Source: Dactylonectria macrodidyma
Taxonomy: Eukaryota > Ascomycota > Sordariomycetes > Hypocreales > Nectriaceae
Direction: 5' to 3'
Length of the DNA: 64,000 bases
Assembly: GCA_020744425.1 (NCBI GenBank)
Contig: JAGMUV010000007.1
Span: 1,736,001 to 1,800,000 of the forward strand
This document shows, piece after piece, positions 46,582-58,416 of this stretch. The translations under genes and the position numbers were made by a program. Position 1 is the stretch's first letter. Every line of letters starts with the position of its first letter. The notes under the pieces are model-generated. The model did no database searches. It saw only the letters and a list, made by a program, of their open reading frames with translations, and had not been told where the DNA came from.

Positions 46582-47293
46582 TTAGCCAGGCTCCGGCTGC
46601 TCCATGACAGGGCCGATCAAGGCAAGTCTGTCGGCAACGCGCCATGCGAGTGCGATTTCGGCAGCTGTCCACTCGGAAGTACCCCAGTAAAAGGCCAGTC
46701 CCTGGTCAATGACGTGGTTGAAGCTGCGAACAATCTCCTCCATGGGCGTTTGGCGGCCGGGTCGGTGGGCGTAGATGAGGTCAACGTACTCGAGGTCCAG
46801 ACGCTTGAGGGCAAACTTGGTACCTTCAACAATGTGCTTCCGGAAAAGGCCCTTGTTATTGACGGGGTTGTCGCCAAATGTACCGCCCCAGTAAATCTGT
46901 GGATGGCCTTTTGCCAGCTTTTGATTCGCCTAGGAAAACGAACAATGTTATCTCACCTTGGTAGAAATGACCAGGTCGTTGCGCTTCCAGCCAAACTCTT
47001 TGATGGCCTGTCCCATGACGATCTCAGACTCGCCCCAGCATAGGTCTCGGCGCAATCAAAGAAGTTGACACCGCAGTCATATGCAGCCTTCATGCACTTG
47101 AATGTGGCATCCGTTGGGTAGAATTCGCATCCACAAACACAAGGTATGTCTGAAGCAACATCCAAGGAGCCTTACCCTTGTCAACGTGACCACCATAGGT
47201 AAGCCATCCACCCAGGGCGATGGTCGAGACCTGAAGACCTGACCGTCCCAGAAAACGGTAGGTCTTATCGGGAATTCCTTCTGGCTTAGACAT
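46582..47293 (-). pseudogene. Aldo/keto reductase, N-terminal half
   Basis: This starts at 47293 with PDKTYRFLGRSGLQVSTIAL and GGWLTYGGHV, the N-terminus of voltage-gated K+ channel beta-subunit-like aldo/keto reductases. It continues [19 protein letters not shown], then CAETYAG with the catalytic Asp and Tyr; one G is missing in the expected GGGGGCGAG (near 47035), shifting the frame. After a GTGAGA...CACAG intron (near 46965-46892) comes IYWGGTFGDNPVNNKGLFRK, LDLEYVDLIYAHRP (family His in AHRP), WGTSEWTAAEIALAWRVA and VMEQPE, where homology ends abruptly at 46591, followed by TAA at 46582. The acceptor of the first intron is not obvious. The C-terminal half is absent here and present at 22878-23309 on the plus strand. 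Confidence 0.8.
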
Positions 47294-48029
47294 GGTGGCA
47301 ATGGACTTTGATGGAGTAGCTACTTGAATAGAGATCTGGGATATAGGATGAGAAGACCTGGGTTGGACTCGGGGTTTTATAGTTGCTCCCGAGACGAGCA
47401 GAGATGGGCCGATAGCTTCGGGATTCGACTCGAGCTCATGCGGGGCGATTGGTACCCCTCCCCCACGCTATGGAGAATAGCAGGATCAAGTCAAAGAACG
47501 AATATCCATGTCATACCTTGTTGAGAGTAATTCTCTCAACTCGATGTTTACCCTTCCCAATAGAATGCGACCGGGAAGCTGCAGATCGAGTTGGTTCGTA
47601 TTTGTCATCGGATTCCAGATGTAGTCGCATCTTGCAAGGCAGGGCGGGCGAGGACATGTGGAGGCTGCAGTCCAACACCGAAGTCGGCGGGGAAACGCCA
47701 TGTTGAGAGATATTATAGCAACACTGGCTCCCTTAATCCAAGACTGCATCATTGTTACTTGTGAAGCAGACTGCTCACTGAAAGTCCTTGTGTCTTTGAC
47801 GTGGGTGGGATGGGGCTTACCCTATACCTTTCATTGACAGTCTTGGTTTGCCCGTTTTCTTGTAAATCGCATTCTGTAACAACATGTCTTTTCGTATTTG
47901 ACCGTAATTCCACTGAGTAGTGGGGACCCTCCGAAGGCTATTCAAACTTAGTTTTGATATTGACGCAATGAGCACTTTGGGCTTGAAAATGCAATGGGAA
48001 TGGGCCAATTGTGTAGCCCATGTACTAGC
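47294..48029. other. Intergenic region, no gene seen
   Basis: This is the former upstream region of the aldo/keto reductase half and sequence up to the MITE. Short frames only. Confidence 0.45.
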
Positions 48030-48252
48030 TACGGAGGACCACTTCAAAAGTCTTTGCCAGCCGTAAGCTACAGTTTGCTTTTTCTTATTTAAAGAACATT
48101 AAGTACATCTTATAAATGTTAGCACTAAAAGAGGCCCTATATTATAGTGCACTTAGCCCACTAGCTAGCTACAATTTAGATCTGACACCACTAAAGCTAT
48201 AGCAGTGTGATGTCCTTAGCGTGGGCAAAGACTGTCGAAATGGTCCTCCGTA
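48030..48252. mobile_element. MITE with 27-bp terminal inverted repeats and TA target site
   Basis: The left end CGGAGGACCACTTCAAAAG (from 48032, continuing TCTTTGCC) pairs with the complement of the right end (CGGAGGACCATTTCGACAG, continuing TCTTTGCC, ending 48250). The match is 24 of 27 bases. Both ends are flanked by TA, as expected for Tc1/mariner-type insertion. The interior is AT-rich and non-coding, about 165 bp. This is a textbook non-autonomous element; the autonomous source cannot be named from this window. Confidence 0.82.
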
Positions 48253-51200
48253 TCAACGCCCATTTTCAATCGCATATATTCCATACACGTATCAAGCTCT
48301 ATTGAGTTATGTACATTGCAATCTAGAATATACTTGAATGGTTTCGTCAATGTATAAATCACGTATAGTATGTGCCGTTAGCAGCGGACTGAGGCGCGAT
48401 TAGTCCTACGCTACGTTTTATTTTGTCTACAACTCCTCCCAGGAAGCTGGCGGAAACAAAACTTGGCAGAATTGGGTTTGGGGTCTTCACAACCTCAAAA
48501 CTTCGAGTGTCTGCAGTTAAGATGGATTAGCGCTTATCTAGTTACTTTCTGTTGCCTACGTAGCTGCAATAGGTAAGTTCAACTGGGGCGAGGCGCAACA
48601 GGACAGTACAATGGCGGGAGAGAAGAGGCGTGAATGATTGAAAGACAAATTGAGTGATGCCATGACACCATGTTTTACACTCGTATTCTGCTGACATGTT
48701 TTTGTCGACTGGTCTGCTTCATTAGCCTAGACGAGGCTGAAATTAGCGCGACCTCGTTCCGTGCTTCATCCCCTGTTCCCAGTGCAAGCAAGATATCGGG
48801 GATAAGCAATCGACAGAATCGTCACTCGTCTTTCCTTGTTGGCAATCACAATTGGCCAGGCTCCGATTACAGTAATGGACGAGATGGGAGATGTGGAGAT
48901 TGATTGGCTAGCCGCGACAATGTAGGCTGTTGAGACACCGAATTGGCGCTCCCCCGGATATTACGAAGTAAAAATGGAGACCAAATCTCCGGAAGCGAGA
49001 ACCTGGCTTGGTTGACGCTCTGAGCAGTGCATGTTCCGTAAATATAAGGGATACTAATGACAGTCGAGACTGAAAGGTCCGTCATGATCTATTGGTGTAA
49101 CTCTGTTCACATGCCTGTCTCTCTTGCTGATGTGGAAAGGCTTTGTCAGGTGGGTGGCTTCGACATGAGAAAAGGATTAAAACCCTCCCTCTCCCCCCAA
49201 AAAAATAAATAAAAATAAAAATAAAAATCCCTGCCGATGTCTCGGCGTTCTCCTCCTCTTCAACTCCCATGTTCCACGAGCACTGCGACATAGCCCGGAT
49301 CTAAACCACACGGAACTCGGCCAAAAGGACGGATTGACATCGTTTTTATATTGACAACTCCGAAAGCCAGCCCACAGTAACAGGGATGGTCGCCCGCGCA
49401 AGGCTGGTGAATGAGCCTTTCTCCTTGTTGGCGTTAGTAGAATACTAATTGCAACTTATGATGTTGTAGCGCAGTAGTTATGGGGTCAACAAAGCACTGA
49501 GTGATACTGCAAGAGTAAAGATATCGTGTAATATCAATCTTGAATTTGGGAAATCAGACAAATCCCATCGGGACTACTAGTGAAGATATTGGAGACTGGG
49601 CACTGGACAAGAGATACGTAAAGGGATTGACATATCTGATCAGACAGAGTTCGCTTTCAAATGTGAGAGGCAATTAATTGCACCTGAGGTCAAGTAAAGA
49701 TGCGAAATCTGTTTGTTGCGTACGTAATTAGCAGTCGGGTCGACTTGTGGGGGAGCTGGATGGAGCATGATCGACTGTTGTTGGCTTTGCTAGGGGACGC
49801 GGGATGGCACACCAAATCACCAAATCACCGCCTAGGGTCTAAAAAGGACGGACGGGATCCTGAACAAGGAGGTGGATACCGTATGGTGCAGCATTGTCTG
49901 TTTAGTGGGCACGAGAACAGCCCCCCCGGACGACCAGTGTCAAGGCCAGCCCAGGGGGATCCGAGGTGATAGCCGATTCTGGCGTGGATCCCAGTAACAG
50001 AGCAACAGGATATCTGTTCTTGGCCGGGTGCGGCTGGGCCGGGGGGCGAGGAAGCGCCGGGGAATGAATCCTGGGACTGGCATCGCATCCTCCCGTGATT
50101 CGGGCCTGTGGCAAAAGAAGGAGAGGCATGATGGCAGATGACAGATGGTGTAGATTAGAAGATCCGGGTAGTCTGAGGTTTAAGGGAGCATGTCTGATGG
50201 ACTCCTGAAGTTGGTAGGGACCTCATTGATACCACTTCATACCTACTAGGTAGTCAGTCGTAAGCTTACATCGCGGGTTGCTCGGTGGATTGGCTTGTTC
50301 GGGTACAATTATTGACTGGCAGAGGATGCTGCGCATGGACGGGCAGATGGGGCTGCCGATTGGGGCTGGAAGTTCGATGGAATGGCGGACGCTAGCAAAC
50401 GTCTTGGTTTTCTGGCGCGACTTGTAGCGCTTGCCGGGCTGCTCGCTTGGGCCAACCGCCTAATAAATGCACCTGTAAGGAGTATAATGTACTACGTACT
50501 GTACGTACGCATTCGTAGTCTGATGAGTGTCTGGTGAGTGTCACTACTCGCTAATAGAGCCTCACAAAGTACGTCGGCGGCTTGCGGTGAGAATGAGTGA
50601 ATACGGGTCCATGTCTCTTCCTACGATGGGTCTCATGGGTTGTCCCGTCCAAGACAGAGCGGAAGAAGATGGGCGCTGTGCAGAGCCTCCAGCGAGTACC
50701 TAGATACGAACCCCATGGTGGCGGCGTCGACAGATGCTGCATCTGGACTCACGCACGTCGTCGATCCATCTGGATGTGAGGAGATTGATGATTGAAATGC
50801 AGGACCATTGTCCAGGCCATGCCCAATTGATCGGTTGCTGCTTGTTGAGCCGAGCATCTGCGCGGAACGACTCGCGCCTATTGTGTCCAGGCCAGGCCAG
50901 TTAGATACGATGTACCTCTGTAGAGGCTGGGAGATTGCGCGCCGGGCGAGGTACCCCGGACCTGCCGTTGGGGACTCCACTGGCAGCCGTCTCAGTGGAC
51001 AGCGCTGAGTCAAGCGGCCGACCGGGGGGTTTCAACACGACGGTAGACGATGGAGGACAGGAGACGGCGGAGAAGGACAGTGCCAACGTTAGTGGACGTT
51101 GAGTTGAGTTGCATCTCTCATCTCATCCCATCCCATCCCATCCCCCTCTCCGTCAAGTCCAGGGCTCTTCGGCCAGTTGATACAGGGTGGTCCGTGAGCA

Positions 51201-51900
51201 GAGGGCACATCTCGGCTGGGGTTGGCCATCCATGCAAATTTTCCTAGGCGACCCAAGAGGTGCGACTTGCTGGTTGAGCAGTAGATTGAGGAAGATGGGC
51301 ACAAATTGATCAAAGCAAGAGGCAAACCAAGTAATTAATGCATTAAGTGCTCTTGGCAGTGCGAAGCAGTGTCTGAGGTCTAGCAAAACCATCGGCCTGC
51401 GAGTCGTACGGGATCCATCATCAACAAAATCTGGTCAGCCACAGGCCCTTGATGCAGCCCCGTCTTCGGCTCTGGAAAAGCAGGTACCTTGCTGTCAGAT
51501 ACTTCGCTGTCAGGTACCCGGCCTCGCTTGGCGTCTGGATGGGTGGATGAGATGCTGCGTCCATGCGCACTGTGAGGATCGAACGTTGCATTGCCCCGTC
51601 GCCAACCAGCAGGCGCCGACGGTCAGGCGGTGACGAGCCAGCCAGTGAGCAGAGCCAAGTGCCTTGGGCTAGAAGCACAGTGCGCGGGCGTCCAAGCATC
51701 ACTGCCAATGGGTGGGATTCGCGGCCCATGGATCCCCAGCCAGTGCGACGGGCGGTACATCCGGAAAGGTACCTGCTAGCCCGCTGCAACCAGCCGTCCT
51801 CGTCCTGGTAGCGGGCTGGCCTAGGCCCTTTGGTGCTGGGCTGGGCTGGTCAGCGGTGGCCTATGCGCCCAGGCTCTCCACTGGCCACTCACTGTTGGCT
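48253..51900. other. Intergenic region, no gene seen
   Basis: About 3.6 kb without a supportable gene. It includes an A-rich AAAAATA tandem near 49198-49228 and a CCATC tandem near 51118-51141. The paired GTACGTAC and TACTGTACGTACG palindromes lie near 50488-50510. Frames on both strands are short and overlapping. Confidence 0.45.
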
Positions 51901-52754
51901 CCAGGTCGGTCAACCGTGGCTGGGCGACCTACCTACTCTCTTCCCCTTTCCTCACTCCCATCTCTCCGTCTTCCAATCCGCCATCCGTCAACTTCATCCG
52001 CATTCTCGTCGACTTGCCCGAGGCTCTGCTTCGACATCCTGCGAACCGGATCGACTCGGCCGTCCTGCCTGCTGAGCGCCTGCAGGTGAGTGCATCAAGA
52101 ACATATGCCCCATCCCGTTTCCCCAACCCAGGAAGAGCGCTTGCTTGCGGAGCCAAGGTGGTGTGCGTGTGTGGTCCGATCTGGTCCCGGGAGGCGTCAA
52201 GAAAGGTCACGATTCAACCGCTAGGAGGTTGTTCGTTGCTGCGCGTTGTTGCAGCCCGCGGCTTCCTGGCCACGGCTGGGCTTCGCCTTGCTATCGGCCT
52301 CAACGCCCTGCTTCTTCTGCCCGTCTCGACCGTCTGGCCCCAAGCCTGTCCTATAGGGGCAAGCAGCCGTGTCGGCGTCGTACATCAGCGTCCTGCGGCT
52401 GTGTTGGCGTCTGCGTTTGGGATGCACCAAGGCTTTTTGCCGCGCCCCCAAAATACCACCCAACGCAACGCCCTGACACGCCTGGCATCTCCTCGCCTTC
52501 TCTCCCGTCCAACCGCACGCCACGCCACCCATCCCGCCTTCGTTCCCCCCCTTTCCAACCTCGACTCATTGCAGACTCTTTTGCAAAAATTCATCTCCTT
52601 TTCATCAGCGCTGACCGCCGCTTTCTTGGCTTTGTTTACAGGCATCGATTTTCTCCCCAAGCCTCCGCTTCTCCGTCGCTGCATACCTCGCGAACCCCGT
52701 CACCCTGTCTACGCGTCTTCGAAGGTGGTCCTGCGGTGACCGCCCCACGCCGCC
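51900..52754 (+). promoter_or_regulatory. Leader of casein kinase I with a probable 5' UTR intron
   Basis: The sequence before the kinase ATG is pyrimidine-rich, typical of a leader. A strong donor (CTGCAG followed by GTGAGT at 52086) and a strong acceptor (TTGTTTACAG ending at 52641), with a CTGAC-like branch site near 52610, would define a 556-bp intron in the 5' UTR. Long leader introns are common in highly expressed fungal genes. No functional upstream ORF is claimed. Confidence 0.4.
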
Positions 52755-54228
52755 ATGGCTTCTAGCTCGTCCAACGTCGTCGGCGTCCACTACCGGGTCG
52801 GCAAGAAGATTGGAGAGGGTTCATTTGGTGTCATTTTTGAGGGAACCAATCTGTTGAACAACCAGCAGGTTGCCATCAAATTCGTGAGTCCGCTCCCACA
52901 TGCCGACATCCGGCTTCTCTCTTCGATGTGCAGAGCTAACACTAGCCTTTAGGAACCCCGAAAGAGTGATGCTCCCCAGCTCCGAGATGAGTACCGAACG
53001 TACAAGATTCTCGTTGGATGCCGTAAGGATTGATCAGCCCTTCGCTCTGTCCCCGCGTGACTGACAATTGTCTCTAGCTGGGATCCCGAACGTTTACTAC
53101 TTTGGACAGGAAGGTCTCCATAACATCCTGGTCATTGATCTCCTCGGCCCCTCGCTTGAAGACCTCTTCGATCACTGTGGCAGACGCTTCTCCATCAAGA
53201 CTGTCGTCATGGTTGCTAAGCAAATGCTCTCAAGGGTCCAGACCATCCACGAGAAGAACCTGATCTACCGTGACATCAAGCCCGACAACTTCCTTATCGG
53301 CCGGCCTGGAACTAAGGCTTCCAGCGTCATTCATGTCGTCGACTTCGGTATGGCCAAGCAATACCGTGACCCCAAGACGAAACAGCACATTCCCTACCGC
53401 GAACGAAAATCCCTTTCCGGCACTGCTCGTTACATGAGTATCAACACCCATCTCGGCCGTGAGCAGTCTCGACGAGACGATCTCGAGGCGCTTGGCCACG
53501 TCTTCATGTACTTCCTCCGCGGCGGCCTCCCCTGGCAGGGTCTGAAGGCTGCTACCAACAAGCAGAAGTACGAAAAGATTGGTGAGAAGAAGCAGACCAC
53601 CGTTATCAAGGATCTGTGCGAAGGCTTCCCCGAGGAGTTCTCCAAGTATCTCACCTACGTTCGAAACCTCGGCTTTGAGGACACGCCCGACTACGACTAC
53701 CTTCGAGAGCTCTTCACGCAGTCACTGAAGAACACTGGCGAGGTCGAAGATGGCGAGTACGATTGGATGAAGATCTCAAAGGATTCGGGAAAGGGATGGG
53801 ACTCGAAGAATCACAACGCCTACCTCCACAACCCAAACGTGCGACCCGGCCCGTCTCAGATGGAGCTCCACAGCGCCCGTCCCGGGAATACCACCTCTCA
53901 CCAACAAGCACAAAACCTCACTGTCGGCCGTTTAAACGCCGCGCAACCCCCTCCTCCATCTCCGATCAAGCAGATGGGCAACAAGAGAGATCGGCCAAGC
54001 GCCCCCGGCGCCTTGTCGGCCCAACGGAACGGAGCTGGGGGTCTCCGCGATATGGCTACCCCGACTGGCTCGACTCAAGCCCAGTTCCAGAACAGCGCCC
54101 AGAACCTACCCCAGCCGAGGACCTCTCAGCAGGGCCCGGCGATCCAGCCAGCCCAGCCCAACGGCCGACCCGCTGACCCTCAGCCTAGCGGCTTTCAGAA
54201 GCTGATGAAGACTCTCTGCTGCGGTTAG
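52755..54228 (+). CDS. Casein kinase I, plasma-membrane (Yck1/2) type
   Basis: A Ser/Thr kinase of 449 residues in three exons: 52755-52883, 52953-53022 and 53078-54228. Kinase motifs in order are the glycine loop [18 protein letters not shown] (ATP-binding Lys), [10 protein letters not shown] (catalytic loop), DFGMAK and the CK1 signature [15 protein letters not shown]. The kinase domain ends near residue 300; the tail is Q/P/N-rich. The C-terminus is TLCCG, close to the double-cysteine palmitoylation end of Yck1/Yck2, which act at the plasma membrane in nutrient sensing, endocytosis and polarity. In a nuclear Hrr25-type CK1 this end would be absent. The start is supported by ACGCCGCCATGG context. 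Confidence 0.93.
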
Positions 54229-55239
54229 TTGCTCTCTGAAGGCTGTCGGGACTGTTTATGTATCTATTGCTGTGGTATCATGACTCAGGATCTTAACGTG
54301 GATGGCGACCCGATTTCAAGGAGGATTCCCTATTCGAAGGAACGATTGGAGGCGAGAGTCCACGCGGAACAATTTCGTCGTTTCACAGAAGCAGCGGGAT
54401 GGCTGATCGAGCAACTTACATCATCCAGTGCCATGGACTTTCGGGATCCCAAACAGCAGAGGTGAATCTTCAACGACAAGACAGTCCTGGGGCCTACGTT
54501 GGTGCAAGAAAAATGGCCTCTACGATCGACGTACTATAGAAACCCCTGGAACTGGTCGGACCATATTCAAGAAAGGGCCTTCGTCCAGATGAAGCAAAAC
54601 TATCAAATGGATACTGGTCTAGGAGTTGGGAAAGCTTTCCTTTCATGTCTGGCATTCCATCACGAAATCATACTAAAACCAGTTTAATCTTCCAGCGCAG
54701 CACGGCGCAAGGAGATGGAGCAGGGCAGCATTGGGTTTGGTTCGGTGTTATTTCCTCTCCTCTTTCTCATGATGCTGTCTATAATAATGTCTTTCATCAC
54801 ATGCCCGGACGCCATTGCGACCTAGTAAGAGGTGCGGGTGAGGCGAGGCCGAAGCGAGCGTTGTGTCTGGTGTAAATGGGAGAAATAGTTGGTGTGGGGA
54901 TGGATTTGGGAACGGAAGCTTGGTGATTTGTTTGTGAGATGAGATAGAGCACTATAGGGAGTTTTTGTCAGGTACAACTTGTAATGGAAAAAGGCGTTGC
55001 CAATATTATTGTCGCCCAAGTTTTTTTTCTTCAATAGCCACTCTCAATACAAAGTATCGTCACATTTATATAACATTAGAAACGCCCAATCTCCTTCCAC
55101 AAAGGACGTTTATTCCGCAGACTCCCATCCCATTCATGGCGTATCCCTCTTGAAGTGCTCTATCAGCGCTAAATGCTAATGATAGTTCCCCTATGAACTT
55201 GGGACATCAAACTCAATAACCCCAGGCCGATCTCATTCT
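54229..55239. other. Intergenic region between CK1 and p24, no gene seen
   Basis: The two genes converge here. It contains 3' flanks and a T9 run near 55021-55029. No gene was seen. Confidence 0.5.
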
Positions 55240-56146
55240 TTAAGTCAACTTCTGCTTGATGAAGAACGATCGGAGGTGAGAGAGCTGCCAAGTGCAAGTG
55301 ATTCCTAGAACAACAAGCTGAATAATGATCCAGCGGACGACACGGCCGTTGGTGGACTCGGATTGATCTCGGAACTCGGCCTCTCGCTCCTAGATAAGTG
55401 AACAGTGGTTAGCCTTAGACTTCTTTAACCATTCAAGTGTGTGTAATCGGCATTCAAGCCATTGCGCCATAGCTAGTGTATGAACAGCAAGTGACACTGA
55501 TGCTCACAAAACTGACGACAGAGGATAAATACTTACTCGCTGGAAGACCTGCTCCCTTCGGATGTCGTTCAATCGTGCATTCAGGTCCTTGACACGTGTC
55601 GTGATGTCTTGGATCTTGTTCTTGTCGCTGCTCTCGATCTGGTTGGTCTCTCCGATAACAAGATCAAGCGTTAGCTTGATACCGCCGTTCTGGTACTTGG
55701 TCGAAAGCCAGCTCGGGCGGCCAGACGTCGATGACGGGGTGAAGCAGATCTTGTGGTCACCAGAATCGGCGGCGGAGAAGGTGAAACGGCCGGCGGCCTG
55801 GCCACGCTGAGAGACGACTCGGTGATCATTGTCGAAGATTTCCTAGTGGCAAGGAGGTTAGAATGGCTTTGTGTCGGGCCGTAGGGGGTGCCTGGGACCT
55901 AATCATGGGAATGGGGATATGGGACGGGATATGTTCACATACATCGACGGAGATGTAGATGCTGATGCCATCATGCTTCTGCCATCCTTGCACTCGGTCA
56001 TCCCACTCCTCTGCGGTGTAGTGCCCAACAACTAGAGTGTCCTTGGGAAGCTCTTCGTAGAAGCACTTGGGATTTTCTCCATCGATGTAGAAGTACAGAG
56101 CGTTGGCGACGGCGCTGAGCGACAGGAGAGGGAGCAGGAACCTCAT
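55240..56146 (-). CDS. p24 family (emp24/gp25L) cargo receptor
   Basis: A type I membrane protein of 219 residues in three exons: 56146-55943, 55842-55537 and 55389-55240. It has a signal peptide, [16 protein letters not shown], followed by the GOLD domain ([33 protein letters not shown]) with its cysteine pair in PKCFYE and HKICFT. A coiled-coil segment follows ([21 protein letters not shown]), then a C-terminal membrane span ([15 protein letters not shown]) and a short cytosolic tail with an FF motif and lysines ([10 protein letters not shown]). p24 proteins cycle between ER and Golgi in COPI/COPII vesicles and sort GPI-anchored and other cargo. It is most likely an Erp1/5/6- or Erv25-like member, but I cannot fix the subfamily. 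It shares a 437-bp upstream region with Swc4. Confidence 0.9.
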
Positions 56147-56583
56147 TTTGGATGTCGGCGGGGAATGAAAAAAAATGCGCTGAGTGAGATAGGAAGCAGC
56201 GCTTTCAGCTGGCGCAATTGATGCACTCGTCCGTGTCGAGCGTCGTTCGTGGGAGGTTCGTCGAGAAGGTCGTGTGTGAGGTTGCGAGGCGCATCTGTTC
56301 TGGCGCAGGCGTAGCGAAGCTGCCACGTTCGAAAATCGGCCGTCAGGGGTGGAGTCACGTGGTGATAACGGCATCCGGGATCGAACATCAAGCGCGTCCT
56401 GGCCTCGATGACCTCAAATTTTCGTGTCCGCGACCTTCAAACCCGACTCAACCGCGCGCGAACGAACGAATAACACCCGGAGGCGTGTCTAAATTCCGTT
56501 TCAACTCGCGGAGGAACCGGATTCTGATGGTTTGTGAGGTGAAACCCGCGATCTAGCCACTCTACGACGACTTGTCCACCACC
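56147..56583. promoter_or_regulatory. Shared divergent promoter of p24 and Swc4
   Basis: 437 bp lie between the two start codons, so the promoters must share or overlap. The sequence is moderately GC-rich. No other gene is seen. Confidence 0.5.
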
Positions 56584-58416
56584 ATGACCTCCGACGTCCG
56601 CGACGTGCTCAACCTCCCTGATGGGTCTTCAGGCCCGAGGCCAGCCAAAAAACAAAAGATTGCGGTATCTAGACCGAATCTGAAAGGCCTCGCCCGGGAG
56701 GTGCAGAACCTAGGCGGCGACAACCCCATCGCTATCATCCCCGAAGTCACCCATTTCAAGAAGCGACGCTTCGCGAGTCGTAAGCCAGCTGCCCGATGGG
56801 AGCTGCGGAAATTTCAAAACTCTGCACGCGATGACCAAAGTTTGACATTACGACACTGGAGACGGACAGATGAGAAGGTAAACGGCGAGGCGCAGGAGCA
56901 GGCTCCTGGGACGACAGGCGAGAATGCTCCACCACCAAAGAGCGAGATAGAGGACTCTGCCTTCGCGAAATACAACGTCCAGGTGTCGGTACCTCAGTAC
57001 AGCGAAGGCCAATACCAGCAATCACTGCAGAATAACGACTGGACGAAAGCGGAGACGGACTACTTGCTGGGACTCGCCCGCGACTTCGACCTACGATGGC
57101 CACTGATCTGGGACCGATACGAGTGGAACCCACCTGCTACAAACGGAGACCTGAACGCCGATGGCGATGAGAGTAAGGCTGTCGTGCCGGCAACACGATC
57201 TCGTTCGATGGAGGATCTTAAGGCGCGATACTATGAGGTGGCATCCAAGATGATGGCCGCGCAGAAGCCGGCCCAGTACATGACGCAGCCCGAGTTTGCA
57301 TTGCATGAACTGATGGCGCATTTCAACCCACAGCAGGAGAGACTAAGGAAGGAGTTTGCACTTAACGCTCTGACGCGGTCGCGCGAGGAAGCCCGAGAGG
57401 AGGAGTCGTTGCTGCTGGAGATCAAGAGGATCTTGGCGCGCAGCGAACGGTTCAATGACGAGCGCAGGGAACTGTACAACCGCCTCGACTACCCCCGCGC
57501 AGACACGGACATAAATGCCTTCAAGTCCTCTGCCGGCCTACAGACTCTGCTTCAGAACCTGATGAGCGCCGACAAGACCAAGAAGCGCAAATCGCTGATG
57601 CCTACCGAGGTTGCCAGTCCCGCACCGCCTCCCGGGCCTCAGCAAGTCGCCGCTACGCAGGAAGCCGGACGACGCGAGAGTACGGCAACGTCGACTGGCC
57701 CTCGTGAACCGGCAACCGCTGCACCAACACCTACTTCCACCAGCAAGAAGGGCCAACAGGAGAAACCCGAGCGTCGGAAGCTCACCACTCAGGAGGAGCT
57801 GGTATATGGTGTCACACATCACGACCGTCTCGGCTCTGGTCCAACCTTCCGCACAGAAAAGATCAACAAGCTCTTCTCGCACAAGTCTAATCAACAGCAG
57901 ATGCGCATCACAAACGCCCTCAACGAGCTGGATGTGCCCAACAAGTTGGCCATGCCTACGGCAGCGACGACTCACCAGTACGAACTACTCCTTGGGGCCG
58001 TGAATAGTCTTCTTGATGCTCGCAAGGTGTCGGACAAAATTGATGCCGAGATCAAAGTGGAGCAAGCCAAGAAGGCTGAGCGCGAGAAGGTATTGGCACC
58101 CCCGGAGCCCGTACCGGAGAAGAAGGTGGACGGAGAAGACGACAACCCCCCGGAGGCTACTGACGCACCCAAGGACAAGCCAGAGGAGGATGAGGCCGCC
58201 ACGGCCGCCGCCGAAGCCGATCCTGTTGGTGAGGTGGCCACCGAGGATAAGGCAGATACAGCGGCCCCCACGAACGAGGCACCAGAAGCCTCGGTGAAGC
58301 CCGAGGGAGAGAACGGGGAGGCCGACAAGACCGGCCGTCCGGGAAGCAGTCACAAACGCAGTGCGAGCGTTCTTAGCGGGGCGAGTGATAAGAGCAGCAA
58401 ACGGCAGAAAAAGTAG
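56584..58416 (+). CDS. SWC4: Swc4/DMAP1 homologue (SWR1 and NuA4 subunit)
   Basis: An intronless gene of 610 residues from the ATG at 56584 (MTSDVRDVLNLPDG). The N-terminal region matches Swc4/DMAP1 (RPNLKGLAREVQNLGGDNPI, HFKKRRFASRKPAARWELRK). The SANT/Myb-like DMAP segment is at residues about 155-195 (WTKAETDYLLGLARDFDLRW, IWDRYEW, MEDLKARYYEV). The C-terminal third contains ERRKLTTQEELVYGVTHHDR and a low-complexity acidic tail (about residues 500-600, rich in E, A, D and K). Swc4 sits in both the SWR1 complex (H2A.Z deposition) and the NuA4 acetyltransferase. The tail is longer than in yeast. Confidence 0.9.
   Translation: MTSDVRDVLNLPDGSSGPRPAKKQKIAVSRPNLKGLAREVQNLGGDNPIAIIPEVTHFKKRRFASRKPAARWELRKFQNSARDDQSLTLRHWRRTDEKVNGEAQEQAPGTTGENAPPPKSEIEDSAFAKYNVQVSVPQYSEGQYQQSLQNNDWTKAETDYLLGLARDFDLRWPLIWDRYEWNPPATNGDLNADGDESKAVVPATRSRSMEDLKARYYEVASKMMAAQKPAQYMTQPEFALHELMAHFNPQQERLRKEFALNALTRSREEAREEESLLLEIKRILARSERFNDERRELYNRLDYPRADTDINAFKSSAGLQTLLQNLMSADKTKKRKSLMPTEVASPAPPPGPQQVAATQEAGRRESTATSTGPREPATAAPTPTSTSKKGQQEKPERRKLTTQEELVYGVTHHDRLGSGPTFRTEKINKLFSHKSNQQQMRITNALNELDVPNKLAMPTAATTHQYELLLGAVNSLLDARKVSDKIDAEIKVEQAKKAEREKVLAPPEPVPEKKVDGEDDNPPEATDAPKDKPEEDEAATAAAEADPVGEVATEDKADTAAPTNEAPEASVKPEGENGEADKTGRPGSSHKRSASVLSGASDKSSKRQKK

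Noticed and set aside
46582..46600. Reading the N-terminal reductase fragment as a complete short gene
   Set aside because: It ends three codons after a conserved position, lacks the whole NADPH-binding half and carries a frameshift.
49198..49228. A-rich AAAAATA tandem as a retroposon tail
   Set aside because: No coding or target-site duplication beside it; treated as simple repeat.
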